Shown here: positions 8,136 through 15,870 of the stretch, piece after piece
How positions within the stretch are numbered: position 1 is the first letter of the stretch
Layout of the letters: every line of letters begins with the position of its first letter
Source: Methanosarcina sp. MSH10X1
Lineage (GTDB): Archaea > Halobacteriota > Methanosarcinia > Methanosarcinales > Methanosarcinaceae
Reading direction: 5' to 3'
Length of the DNA: 40,003 nucleotides
Assembly (NCBI RefSeq): GCF_004099695.1
Contig: NZ_SCHL01000025.1
Coordinates: 1 to 40,003, forward strand
Made by a program: the position numbers and the translations under genes
The notes under the pieces: generated by a model
Told to the model about the DNA's origin: nothing
What the model saw: only the letters and a program-made list of their open reading frames with translations
The model's database searches: none

Positions 8136-8286
8136 ATTTTATAGACCGTTTTTTATATTAATAAAATCCTTTGTTTTGCTTTTTCTTTAAAATCAAACCA
8201 TTAACGCTAGATTAATTTAGCTACATTCTTCAGTTGAGATGGCACCTTTAAATTTTGAATAATTCTCCAGAGCCAATGCTCCGGTT

Positions 8287-8907
8287 TTAATCCGATTCCT
8301 TAAAACTCCCTTTTAATCCGGGAATTATCCTGTGAACCCGCTTGCGGTACTCCCTGTATTCGTCCCCGAACTGTGCAACCAGCCTTGTCTCCCAGTGCAG
8401 GGACCCAAGAAACAGGTAGATGGTAGCCAGAAGGTATATAATAAGCAGATTTACGGTCATAACCGGAGTGAGCCAGATCATTACCAGCCCCGAAAGCAAA
8501 AAGGGATCCCTTACCCGCCTGTAAATGCCCCGGATTTTCAGGGAGCCGCCCGCTTCGGAAACCTGCGGACCGGATAGCTGCGAGCGGATTTTGAACCGGT
8601 GGGGAGCATCCCGAAAAGCCCCCGGGGCAAGAAGCCCGGCAATCAACTGCCCGCAGATCATGAGCCAGCGCCAGGGCGAAGGCACTTTGTAGAGAACCCG
8701 TCCCGGATTTCTGTAAAGAAGATACATAAGCGGCAAGATCGTCAGCACTGAGACGAGGCTGTATGCCGGCAGATACAGCCTGTCTGCCCAGTCCCCCAGA
8801 ACCCGCACGAGAAGTCGTTTGAAGCGCAGGCTCGCAGTCAGGCTGTGAATTCCTGCAAATGTCACCAGAGAAAGCACAGGGATAATTACGGAAGAAACCA
8901 GTTCCAG
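8287..8907 (-). CDS. Isoprenylcysteine carboxyl methyltransferase-like integral membrane protein
   Basis: A multi-pass membrane protein of about 206 residues. The C-terminal half carries the ICMT/PEMT signature: RGIYRRVRDPFLLSGLVMIW, then membrane segments, then HWETRLVAQFGDEYREYRKRV, where the conserved E...FG..Y..Y pattern binds S-adenosylmethionine in the family. The N-terminal half resembles NnrU-like proteins (IHSLTASLRFKRLLVR). The substrate is unknown, perhaps a lipid or prenyl group. The first normal start is GTG at 8877, but a perfect AGGAGG lies at 8912-8917, 34 bases before it. In-frame CTG codons at 8905-8907 and 8899-8901 are spaced for that SD, so a CTG start adding 8-10 residues is likely; 8907 is used here. 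Confidence 0.8.
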   Translation of the reverse strand: MELVSSVIIPVLSLVTFAGIHSLTASLRFKRLLVRVLGDWADRLYLPAYSLVSVLTILPLMYLLYRNPGRVLYKVPSPWRWLMICGQLIAGLLAPGAFRDAPHRFKIRSQLSGPQVSEAGGSLKIRGIYRRVRDPFLLSGLVMIWLTPVMTVNLLIIYLLATIYLFLGSLHWETRLVAQFGDEYREYRKRVHRIIPGLKGSFKESD

Positions 8908-9065
8908 CAGTCCTCCTTATTTTATTTAAGTAGATTATATTCAGACACCAGTATGAAAAGTTTACTTATAGCGACTTAAAATTAGTAGAAGTTCAGGTAA
9001 TTGATGTGGACTATAATATTTCATGAATTAGAGCGTGACAAACGCCCAAAAGTAAAATTTTGAGT

Positions 9066-9461
9066 TCAAACTTTTCTGCCGCAGTTATAACAATAACCTT
9101 TATGAATGCAGATCGTGCCGCCGCATTCGGGGCACGCCCATCTTATTTTTTCATTTTTCAGGAATTCTCCTGTACCCAGTTTTTTGATGCTTTCAAGATT
9201 TTCAATCATACTCATACCGTATCTGGTACGATACCTTTTATCCAGATGTTTTAGATTATTGCAGGGAAATTTTTCACAATCAAAACAAAATGCTAGCCTG
9301 TTTTTTGTTAAAGTTTCACACGTTTTTATTTTGCATATGACGCGAGTAACAGGCTTACGAGCGTCAATTCTACAGCCGGGACACTTATTTTTCTTCCTTA
9401 AGTAAGCCGTGCAAATGCAACAATTCATTCCGCAGGGAGCGATGAGTAGAATTTCATTCAA
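9066..9461 (-). CDS. DUF3795 Cys-rich (putative zinc-binding) protein
   Basis: The 131-residue soluble protein has at least 16 Cys residues. It opens with LIAPCGMNCCICTAYLRKKNKCPGC, the typical DUF3795 start (PCG.NC..C.AY...NKC.GC). A central CFDCEKFPCNNLKHLDKRYRTRYG block follows, and the chain ends with a zinc-ribbon-like CPECGGTICIHKGYCYNCG. The family is common in methanogens and anaerobes; its function is unknown, and metal binding is inferred from the Cys pairs. It starts at ATG 9461 in an AT-rich gap and appears to be a single-gene unit. Confidence 0.85.
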   Translation of the reverse strand: MNEILLIAPCGMNCCICTAYLRKKNKCPGCRIDARKPVTRVICKIKTCETLTKNRLAFCFDCEKFPCNNLKHLDKRYRTRYGMSMIENLESIKKLGTGEFLKNEKIRWACPECGGTICIHKGYCYNCGRKV

Positions 9462-9577
9462 AATATCTTACCCCTTTTATAATGAGTATCTGTTCTGATA
9501 ATAATTCTATCACATTGCTTAATTTTAATTCCGACTCTTCATAAACTTGATTAATGTGTTAATTGTTAGAGATTTTT

Positions 9578-9590
9578 CATAAAAATTATA
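9578..9590 (+). promoter_or_regulatory. TATA-like element upstream of the 9762 secreted protein
   Basis: AAAATTATATATG fits an archaeal TATA box. It implies a long leader of about 150 bases before the ATG at 9762. That leader contains a short repeat of TACTCATGAATAA type just before the SD. Confidence 0.35.
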
Positions 9591-9761
9591 TATGTTTAGA
9601 AGTTGTAAAGTCTGGGATTCGATCGAGTGTGAAATAAGCGATTGAAATCCGGAATTCGGAAACTCGATCAGTTACTTAAGAAACGGGATTTAGAGAAGTC
9701 ATTTCGAGTTTCAGGATTGCTCATGAATAATACTCATGAATAAATGAAAGGAGTCAGAAAT

Positions 9762-11039
9762 ATGAGTAGAAATACAGCATTAAAATCAGCATTCCAATTC
9801 CTGAGTTTATTACTTTGCCTGGCGTTAATACCGGCTGCACTTGCTCAGCCTGATGAGCTTACCGGAAACGTTACCTGCGAAAACGGAATTTGTGACAACT
9901 CTGCTGTCAATAAACCGGTAGCAGACTACGAAGATTACACCGTACACTCAATAAACCCGACCTATTATTCTGTGTATCTCACGCCGGGTAACAGTGAGAC
10001 CTTCAATGTCAGTTTCACAAATAAAGGTGATAAAAAGCTCAATGTAGCCCCTAAAGTTATGGGTGTGCCTGGCAGTTTTTACCCCCTCGACAAAAGCTGG
10101 ATTACGATCTCCCCGGCAAACGTGAATGCAGGTCCGGGCGCAGAGCAGAACTTTGCGGTTGAAGTAAATGTGCCTGAGGATGCAAACAGTGGAGAATATC
10201 AGGCCCAGATAGTCTTTACAGATGACGTATATCCTGAAGAATACGGCACTTCCCGGTACGTCAATGTAATGAGTCTCGGGATCTCAGTGCCTGTCCCTCC
10301 GAAGCTTGAGTTTCAGACAAGCTCCATTTTCGATAATGTTGACCCGGGAAAGGAATATGTATACGAGATAAAAGTCAAAAACGTGGCAGGCAAAGATGTC
10401 ACTATCGACCCGAAAGTAACGAAAAATGTTATGTTTCCAAATCCGTATAGAGAACCCGTTTTCAGTGGTGACCTGATAGAAGTTTCCGCACCTTCGGTCA
10501 TAAAAGCCGGCGAAATCACAAATATGACCATCCGTGTTCCTGTTCCCGACAATGCGAGCGGAGCTTATGACGGTTTCGTAGAAATGAACGCTGACGGAAA
10601 AGCAAACGATGGATCCTTGCCGCAGCTGTGCCTGAGCTTTACGGTTAATAAACCGCTTTCCGTTCCTTATGTAGAAACCTTTAACACTGAAAACACAGAC
10701 CCGATAACGATTAAAGTTTCGACCGATATTTATGACCCAAATTCAGCGGTGCGCATCTCCCCTGAAAAGGAAAAGCCATCCTTTGAAATTAACCTGAAAT
10801 GCAACTCAAGCCCTGTTAACCTGACCCATGTAGAAACAGCTCAAGGCGGCAGCGTATACGCTCAGGGACTGTACTTCCCAATCTGGTCAATAGAAGATAA
10901 TCCAATCTATGACAGCAGTAAACAATACACTGAAACCTATGAAGTACCCGGAGCAATCGGAGCCTGGGAACTTTCAATCCTCCCGAAAAATACCAGCGGT
11001 TTTACCTACACGGTAAGTTTCAAGGACTCAGAGAAATAA
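9762..11039 (+). CDS. Secreted protein with Ig-like NEW3/COG1470-type domains
   Basis: The 425-residue protein starts at the ATG at 9762, behind an AAAGGAG SD; an in-frame ATG 18 bases earlier overlaps that SD and is rejected. A signal peptide (FLSLLLCLALIPAALA) is followed by a mature chain rich in beta strands. It shows two repeats of a domain in which YSVYLTPGNSETFNVSFTNKG and EYVYEIKVKN open the fold and ANSGEYQAQIVFT and NASGAYDGFVEMNADG close it, as in NEW3/COG1470 domains of archaeal surface proteins. Several Asn-X-Ser/Thr sites suggest glycosylation. It has no C-terminal anchor, so it is probably released or bound to the cell surface. A terminator follows. Function unknown. Confidence 0.78.
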   Translation: MSRNTALKSAFQFLSLLLCLALIPAALAQPDELTGNVTCENGICDNSAVNKPVADYEDYTVHSINPTYYSVYLTPGNSETFNVSFTNKGDKKLNVAPKVMGVPGSFYPLDKSWITISPANVNAGPGAEQNFAVEVNVPEDANSGEYQAQIVFTDDVYPEEYGTSRYVNVMSLGISVPVPPKLEFQTSSIFDNVDPGKEYVYEIKVKNVAGKDVTIDPKVTKNVMFPNPYREPVFSGDLIEVSAPSVIKAGEITNMTIRVPVPDNASGAYDGFVEMNADGKANDGSLPQLCLSFTVNKPLSVPYVETFNTENTDPITIKVSTDIYDPNSAVRISPEKEKPSFEINLKCNSSPVNLTHVETAQGGSVYAQGLYFPIWSIEDNPIYDSSKQYTETYEVPGAIGAWELSILPKNTSGFTYTVSFKDSEK

Positions 11040-11063
11040 TTGATTTAAGAAAATTATGAGCAG

Positions 11064-11115
11064 GTGACAGGGCTGGTTTTTAATTATTGCAGAGTCCTGT
11101 CACAGCTACTTTTTA
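11064..11115 (+). terminator. Hairpin terminator after the 9762 gene
   Basis: GTGACAGG (11064-11071) and CCTGTCAC (11096-11103) form a perfect 8-base stem with a 24-base loop, followed by a T-rich run. Confidence 0.5.
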
Positions 11116-11253
11116 ATTTTTAAGTTTTCTTATTTTTATTATAATTTTATTTTTCACGAGGGGACCTATGATGGTAAATATAATGCTAAATTATGGGCAG
11201 CTTTGCTTTAATATTGTTATCCCGGAATTTTGGTTTTGAGAGGCTGTTTATAA

Positions 11254-11370
11254 AAAATAAGGCAAAAAGCTGTGAAAATTTCTTATTCCAATTAAAAAAT
11301 TAGGTTTTTAAAAAGGAATTTTACGTTATAAACAGAATTCAGGGGTAATATGCTTTTTACCCTGAATTCT
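11254..11370 (+). pseudogene. Third decayed copy of the Cas1-like tail, ending in an inverted repeat
   Basis: The plus strand reads KIRQKAVKISYSN and, in a shifted frame, KKLGF then KG and KQN, which matches the tail of 12454-12780 and the fragment at 6495. Several stops and a frameshift show decay. At its end, AGAATTCAGGGGTAA (11334-11348) and TTACCCTGAATTCT (11357-11370) form a near-perfect inverted repeat with one bulged G. This is the main content of the 11116-11541 gap. Confidence 0.5.
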
Positions 11371-11541
11371 ACATAAGTACAGTATTTTTATCAACTTTAT
11401 AAGTAGTAGATAGCAATCCATCTGTAGATAGGAATGTGATGAAATTTACATCTCCAGGTTCTTAGCTAAAAAAGTAAAAAATATATTTTAGGATATTTAA
11501 TAGATATTCTAAATTTCAAGAGACAATTTAGATATATAACC

Positions 11542-12168
11542 TTAAAACTTCTTTTTTACTATGAATGCCATAATCAAAAATATAATTACACAATTCAATA
11601 ATCCCATTCCAGGTAATAAAGAAGGGGTTTCACATTTTGCATATACATCCCTTATCGACGTTGAATTAAGCATATGCCATTCAGCCTTATTTCCTTCGAT
11701 ATAATCGGCATTTGAATCAATAATTTCATTCGGCATCTCCAAATAGTAGTGAATTTGTATGGCAGAGTCCATAGCTTCATTCATACCAAAAAGATCTTCT
11801 TCGTCTTCTTCATTCTCGTCATAATCGCCCAATGTGCCAATTTGGTCTCTATACACTATGTAATCCTTGTCTTTTTCTACAGAGGCATTTTCAGATGTTA
11901 ATCCGCTGACTTGTACTTCCACCTTGTCTCCGTCCCACACTTCCTTATACTCCCCTCCGTTAGAAATGACACCGTCTCTCAGTGATTCTCCGTCTTCTTC
12001 TAACATCTGTGAGTTTAGCGCAGAATAGACATATGAATTTGTATCCATTGTCATATTGTATTCCTCAATTCCTCCACTGCTGTTCACCTTCGCATCATAT
12101 GACATCGTGACGCATCCACTAAAGAGAATCACAAGAACTAAAACTAAACCAATAATCATTTTTTTCAT
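11542..12168 (-). CDS. Predicted lipoprotein with a C-terminal membrane anchor
   Basis: The 208-residue protein (start at ATG 12168; an ATG nine bases earlier is also possible) begins MKKMIIGLVLVLVILFSGC, a signal peptide with a lipobox ending at Cys19. The mature chain is acidic, with an Asp/Glu-rich stretch (DYDENEEDEEDLFG), and its opening strands (VTMSYDAKVNSSGGIEEYNMTMDT) resemble LppM-type lipoproteins. It ends PGMGLLNCVIIFLIMAFIVKKKF: a membrane helix plus a basic tail preceded by PG, similar to archaeosortase-type (PGF-CTERM-like) signals. Both ends would therefore be membrane-linked, an odd topology. Function unknown. Confidence 0.75.
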   Translation of the reverse strand: MKKMIIGLVLVLVILFSGCVTMSYDAKVNSSGGIEEYNMTMDTNSYVYSALNSQMLEEDGESLRDGVISNGGEYKEVWDGDKVEVQVSGLTSENASVEKDKDYIVYRDQIGTLGDYDENEEDEEDLFGMNEAMDSAIQIHYYLEMPNEIIDSNADYIEGNKAEWHMLNSTSIRDVYAKCETPSLLPGMGLLNCVIIFLIMAFIVKKKF

Positions 12169-12453
12169 ATAGACCATCCTAAACAACTGTTCCTACGAAG
12201 CAGGAAATCAATATAAATAGTTATCAAGGCATTTTTATCCTTTCTGATCTCAATTCGATTGATATCCTTGCTTTAGATTATATTTACGCCAATTAATATG
12301 AATAATCTAAAAAATAATATATTTCAAGGTGTATCAAATTATTTATAAAGTTTTGCGAGTTAGATTTTATTATTCTCAGTCAGTAAAGATGGTATTAAAG
12401 GCAAGAAAAGTCCATTGTAACTGAAAATTCTAACTTGAGGTTAATAGCTTGGA

Positions 12454-12780
12454 GAAAAGAAAATAATTGACAAGTTTTCTAACATGTTGAACAGAAATTT
12501 AGATTATGGGGATAAGCAAACAACCTGGGGGTCTATTTAACTCACAAAAACTAGAGAGCTAAGCCATTATTTAACAGAAAAAACCAGAAGACTTGTTTTT
12601 ATTAATCCTGAGTTTGGGGCTTTGAAGGTTGATTCTCAAGAAATTAGGCAAAAAATCCTAAGTATCTCGTATGTTGAGTGAAAAAAACTGGGGTTCTCCA
12701 AGGGGACTTTGCATTATATGAAGCAAAATGCTAAAAGCGCTAAGCCTTTTACCCTAAGCAGCCATTTTTCAGAGGGTTAG
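12454..12780 (+). pseudogene. Broken Cas1-like C-terminal domain with HTH tail
   Basis: An open frame of 108 codons is interrupted by TAA at 12538 and TGA at 12679. Read through, it gives KIIDKFSNMLNRNLDYGDKQ, then TTWGSI, TRELSHYLTEKTRRLVF, EIRQKILSISY, and a helix-turn-helix-like KKLGFSKGTLHYMKQNAKS followed by KPFTL. From memory this pattern (LNR...W...RELA.YL.GK, then LGFSKGTLHY) resembles the C-terminal part of Cas1 proteins of Methanosarcina, either CRISPR-associated or the casposase kind. The N-terminal domain and catalytic residues are absent, and stops occur in all frames upstream. The family identification is an inference; the decay is seen directly. Confidence 0.5.
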
Positions 12781-13390
12781 AGCTTGGGAAAAATTGGTTT
12801 CTGGAGGGCAAGCTAACCTCTAGAATGAGTTTATTTAAAGACACTTTATTAAATAGGTGAAAGGACGAGCAGATAGGCAAGCCTGGTGAAGAACACAGAA
12901 GCAAGAAAAGACGCGGGGAATAGAAGAAGAGCCCTTCAGCAGCCCAGGAAAGGAAGACGCGGGAAAGGAAAAGGGAAACCTGATCAAGAAGTTATGAAAA
13001 ACTGCAATGAGCCTTTTAAAACCTTGAACCCCAGAAATTACACACTGATTTTTTGAAAGATAACTCCTTAAAAAATGATTTTGCATAGCTCTTACCATAA
13101 TGTTGCATTCTTAAGATACCTATTACCTGTTACATACTGCGACTTATAAGATTCGAACCTCTAAATTTTTTAGTAGGGCGTGATATCACCGGTCAATATC
13201 ACCTGGTTGCTCGGGCACTCAATATAATCTGTGATCTTCAGACATTGCTGATGGCATATTAATCGGATAATAAATAGTCAAAGGTTAAATATATATTATC
13301 AAAGTTATTTTATAGACGAAAGCTTTATCTTTTTATGAATTAATTAACTTCATAAACAATAAAATACAATAATAGATTTGGGGGATTACT
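12781..13390. other. Gap with a purine-rich stretch and a tRNA-like scrap; no gene supported
   Basis: From 12855 to 13000 the plus strand is strongly purine-rich, with a near-repeat AAGACGCGGGGAAT / AAGACGCGGGAAAG. An 87-codon minus-strand frame over it is hydrophobic only because of that bias and has no SD, so it is not called. At 13149-13160 the minus strand contains GGTTCGAATC, the T-loop consensus of tRNAs, but no acceptor stem or anticodon arm can be built around it. GTGATATCAC at 13189-13198 is a perfect palindrome. Confidence 0.4.
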
Positions 13391-13723
13391 ATGAATACGC
13401 TTAAGAAAATAGTAGTTTATATCTTAGCCATCGTAGGGCTTGCCTGCCTTGTGAAACATATACGCATCTCGCACTGCAGAGAAGGCTGCTGCTTGTGCAG
13501 TTCATTCAAATCAAAAGTAGAAGGATCCAGAGCAAAAACAGAAGAATTCAGATCAAAGGCAGAAGGCATTAAAACAAAAGCAGAAGGGCTTAAAACAAGA
13601 GTAGAAGGATTTAAAACAAAAATGCACGGATCCAGAATGCAAGAAGAAGGGAAAGAAGAAGGAAAAGAAGAAGGCGAAAAAAGAACCGGTACAAGATATG
13701 GTTCTAGACCGATCAGGTATTAA
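13391..13723 (+). CDS. Membrane-anchored heptad-repeat protein
   Basis: The 110-residue protein starts at an ATG behind GGGG. Residues 6-21 form one membrane helix (IVVYILAIVGLACLVK). A short Cys cluster follows (CREGCCLC), then about six tandem heptads of the form F/I/L-K/R-T/S-K-X-E-G (for example IKTKAEG, LKTRVEG, FKTKMHG), and an acidic Lys/Glu/Gly-rich tail ending in TRYGSRPIRY. The heptads imply an amphipathic helix or coiled coil, though each carries a Gly. The DNA repeats with a 21-base period, so the region probably grew by slippage. I do not recognise the family; it could be a structural or stress protein. It appears to be a single-gene unit. Confidence 0.7.
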   Translation: MNTLKKIVVYILAIVGLACLVKHIRISHCREGCCLCSSFKSKVEGSRAKTEEFRSKAEGIKTKAEGLKTRVEGFKTKMHGSRMQEEGKEEGKEEGEKRTGTRYGSRPIRY

Positions 13724-14126
13724 TAAAATACCTTAAATTTCTCTTTTTTAATTTGTTCTTTCCAGAAAACACTCTAAAAAGTATATTCATCTTTTAGTTA
13801 GGCTGCTTTTGAAAAAGAGGATGTGCATTAATCCCACAAAGTAGTTCTGAGTTTTCCTATAATCTATATCCCAATAATTTAGTGTGAAGGGATAGGACCT
13901 GGATGTTGTTCAACTTCTTTCTAACTCTTTACGGTATATAGAATCTGAAAAAATGCCGGCATCTGTGCGTGACACTTTGACGATGTTGCCATACTCATGT
14001 ATGGCACACCTTTCTGAACTAAACCCCCTTAAACCCCAATAAGCTTTTTTATGGTTTTAAATTCTCCGATATTGAATTCACCTGTCTGGATCTCAATAAA
14101 AAAGAGTGAACAAACGCTAAAAAGAG
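13724..14126. other. Gap with one strong hairpin
   Basis: TGCCATAC (13987-13994) and GTATGGCA (13999-14006) form a perfect 8-base stem with a TCAT loop. No T-run follows. I see no gene in this stretch. Confidence 0.4.
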
Positions 14127-14312
14127 TTACTGCCAAGGCATCTTGTCAAGCATCCGGATCAAATTATTTGCCTCATCAAAAGATAATTCAGTCCAGTTTT
14201 TACCGAATTCGTCGCAATATTGATTAATTTTTTTATGTCTTTCCATATATCGGAGAGACTTTATTACTAAGTTTTTTTGCCTGAAATTTATCGACTGATC
14301 CATAAGTTCCAT
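14127..14312 (-). CDS. Small hypothetical protein, 61 residues
   Basis: The start is set at the ATG at 14312 because a CAGGAG SD lies seven bases before it; the frame could extend to a TTG at 14369, which has no SD. The protein is charged and helical (RQKNLVIKSLRYMERHKKIN) and ends SFDEANNLIRMLDKMPWQ. It has no membrane segment or metal motif, and I do not recognise a family. The codon pattern and SD support a real gene. Promoter-like AT runs lie upstream. Confidence 0.5.
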   Translation of the reverse strand: MELMDQSINFRQKNLVIKSLRYMERHKKINQYCDEFGKNWTELSFDEANNLIRMLDKMPWQ

Positions 14313-14853
14313 AAAATGCTCCTGAACTAAGCTTTTATTTTTCAATATTACGTAGTCGTAATCAATCAAAAATCTATAAAACTAAAAATGCTACTCTATG
14401 AGCAGTACATATATATAACTCACAATATATATACATATCTTACAAAGAAGTATTTATTCTAAGGAATATCAATATATAGCCCCGTGCATTTATATAAAAA
14501 TGTCACTAATATCATAATTTGGAAAGGAAGTATGGAACCGACATATGTATAATATAACTGAATCTTCTATACTGAATCTTACGCTGATAACTTGATCTTA
14601 CCAAGTTGCTGAAGGATTCTGCTTTATTCGTTTTAATTCGTTTTAATTCATTTTAATTCGTTTTAATTCGTTTTAATTCGTTTTAATTCATTTTAATTCA
14701 TTTTAATTCGGCTGTCATCAGGCTTTGGCTTTCTGTCGTTTCTTATTTTGCTTGCCGCAGGTCTTGAGAGCCCGGGTTGAAAATGGCTGCCTTTGACAGA
14801 CTCCAATGCCTTCGAAGCTCACGGCAGAAAAGACTGTAAAGGAAAAAGTCAGG
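14313..14853. other. AT-rich gap before the small acidic protein gene
   Basis: Apart from the 10-base tandem repeat at 14627-14710, I see no gene. The stretch 14400-14500 contains several TATATA runs on both strands. Confidence 0.4.
14627..14710. repeat. Tandem repeat, 10-base unit, about eight copies
   Basis: The unit is TTTTAATTCG or TTTTAATTCA, repeated about eight times without gaps. It is a simple slippage-type array in a non-coding gap. Confidence 0.85.
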
Positions 14854-14997
14854 TCATTCTTTGACTGTTAATTCACCATTTCCTGCAAAACCTTGATTTT
14901 TTGGTAACTGTTTTTCATTCTTTGTGTGTTCTTCCTCTTCCATTTCTTTTCTGAATTCTATGAAATCTCTCTCAACTTCTTCTATATTGTTCTCCAT
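14854..14997 (-). CDS. Small acidic protein, 47 residues
   Basis: An ATG at 14997 follows a near-perfect SD (GGAGGT, then CACAC) and opens a 47-codon frame: MENNIEEVERDFIEFRKEME, a Glu-rich helix, then a Lys/Asn/Gln-rich tail ending GNGELTVKE. A TATA-like AAAATATATAAA on the minus strand lies about 45 bases upstream. No family is recognised. The good SD, promoter and spacing argue for a real small protein despite its length. It is divergent from the gene at 15251. Confidence 0.6.
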   Translation of the reverse strand: MENNIEEVERDFIEFRKEMEEEEHTKNEKQLPKNQGFAGNGELTVKE

Positions 14998-15117
14998 GTG
15001 TGACCTCCATACAATAAAGAAGGACACACTCTATTTATATATTTTGGAACTATTTTTTGATAATTCTATACAAATTTGAAGGTTGAGATAATTGATTTAA
15101 AGGAGGAAGCAAATAGT

Positions 15118-15228
15118 ATTGGGAGACAGCCTTTGAACTCAGCCATGCCATGGACTTTCACTGAGATAAAAGAGATTAAACAAAAGATTCTGGCACTACT
15201 GATAAAGGAGCCAGAAAAAAGGAGTTAA
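15118..15228 (+). CDS. Possible tiny ORF with a strong SD but no normal start
   Basis: AAAGGAGG at 15099-15106 is a strong SD, but the only candidate starts are ATT at 15118 or a distant ATG at 15145. The frame from ATT gives 36 residues, the last 26 being helical and charged (MPWTFTEIKEIKQKILALLI, then KEPEKRS), ending 13 bases before the next gene. It may be a real leader peptide, a start-loss gene or a chance frame. Confidence 0.25.
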   Translation: MGRQPLNSAMPWTFTEIKEIKQKILALLIKEPEKRS

Positions 15229-15250
15229 GCATAGAAATACATTGAAAAGG

Positions 15251-15475
15251 ATGAGAAATAAAGATAAGAAAGAGGGGAGAACAATAGAAGTCACTGCACG
15301 CTCAGAGAAGAAATTACATGTCCTTGTAATGGCACTTTCAGTTCTTAACATCCTGCTCACTGTAAACTTATACAGAATCTCAGGAGATTGGATTCAGCTG
15401 GGAGCGGCTATTGGCTGGCTGGTGGCGGTGATATATGAATATATAGTTATAAGGAAAATGTCCACATTCGCCTGA
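15251..15475 (+). CDS. Small two-helix membrane protein
   Basis: The 74-residue protein (from ATG 15251; a TTG at 15242 would add three residues) has a charged N-terminus (MRNKDKKEGRTIEVTARSEK) and two membrane segments (LHVLVMALSVLNILLTVNLY and LGAAIGWLVAVIYEYIVI), ending in a short basic tail. The pattern suggests a small inner-membrane protein, but no family is recognised. SD support is weak: GGAG lies about 17 bases before the TTG. It may be cotranscribed with the tiny frame at 15118. Confidence 0.55.
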   Translation: MRNKDKKEGRTIEVTARSEKKLHVLVMALSVLNILLTVNLYRISGDWIQLGAAIGWLVAVIYEYIVIRKMSTFA

Positions 15476-15519
15476 TACAGAAATTTCCTGTATTATTGAA
15501 TTATTTTAACGTCACTTCC

Positions 15520-15622
15520 AAGTTATTTCTAAGTTATTTCCCGGTCATTACTAAGTTATTTCCAAGTTATATCCAGTTCATTTCTAAGTTATTTCCAAGT
15601 TATATCCAGGTCATTTCTAAGT
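15520..15622. repeat. Tandem repeat, 33-base unit, about three copies
   Basis: The unit contains AAGTTATTTCCAAGTTATAT followed by CCAGGTCATTTCT. Copies start near 15521, 15554 and 15587, the first divergent. Within each unit an 11-base AAGTTATTTCC motif is doubled. The rest of the 15476-15870 gap holds a palindrome, GTAACGGTTAC (15721-15731), possibly a regulator site for the ligase gene. Confidence 0.75.
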
Positions 15623-15870
15623 CTACCCATATTCTTTATTCCTCTCCTGATGAAAGAAAACATTAGAATCTCCAAGCCTCTCACTCAAGCCCCTTCTCAT
15701 CTCAACAACGTTTATATGTAGTAACGGTTACAGTACAGAAGGATTTTTCCAAACATTTTATATTACTGATTAGATTATTCAATATATCATGACATGCAGA
15801 CGCATGGCACCCATATATTAAACTTTATGACCTTAGAAGGGTTTCACAAATAAAAAAGAAGGTTCTGTTA

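Noticed and set aside
12835-13098. 87-codon minus-strand frame
   Set aside because: It arises from a purine-rich plus strand; its Ser/Phe/Pro-rich sequence, lack of SD and lack of a promoter argue against a gene.
13149-13160. tRNA T-loop-like GGTTCGAATC on the minus strand
   Set aside because: The T-stem is mismatched, and no acceptor stem, D arm or anticodon arm can be drawn in the surrounding 100 bases; at most a fragment.
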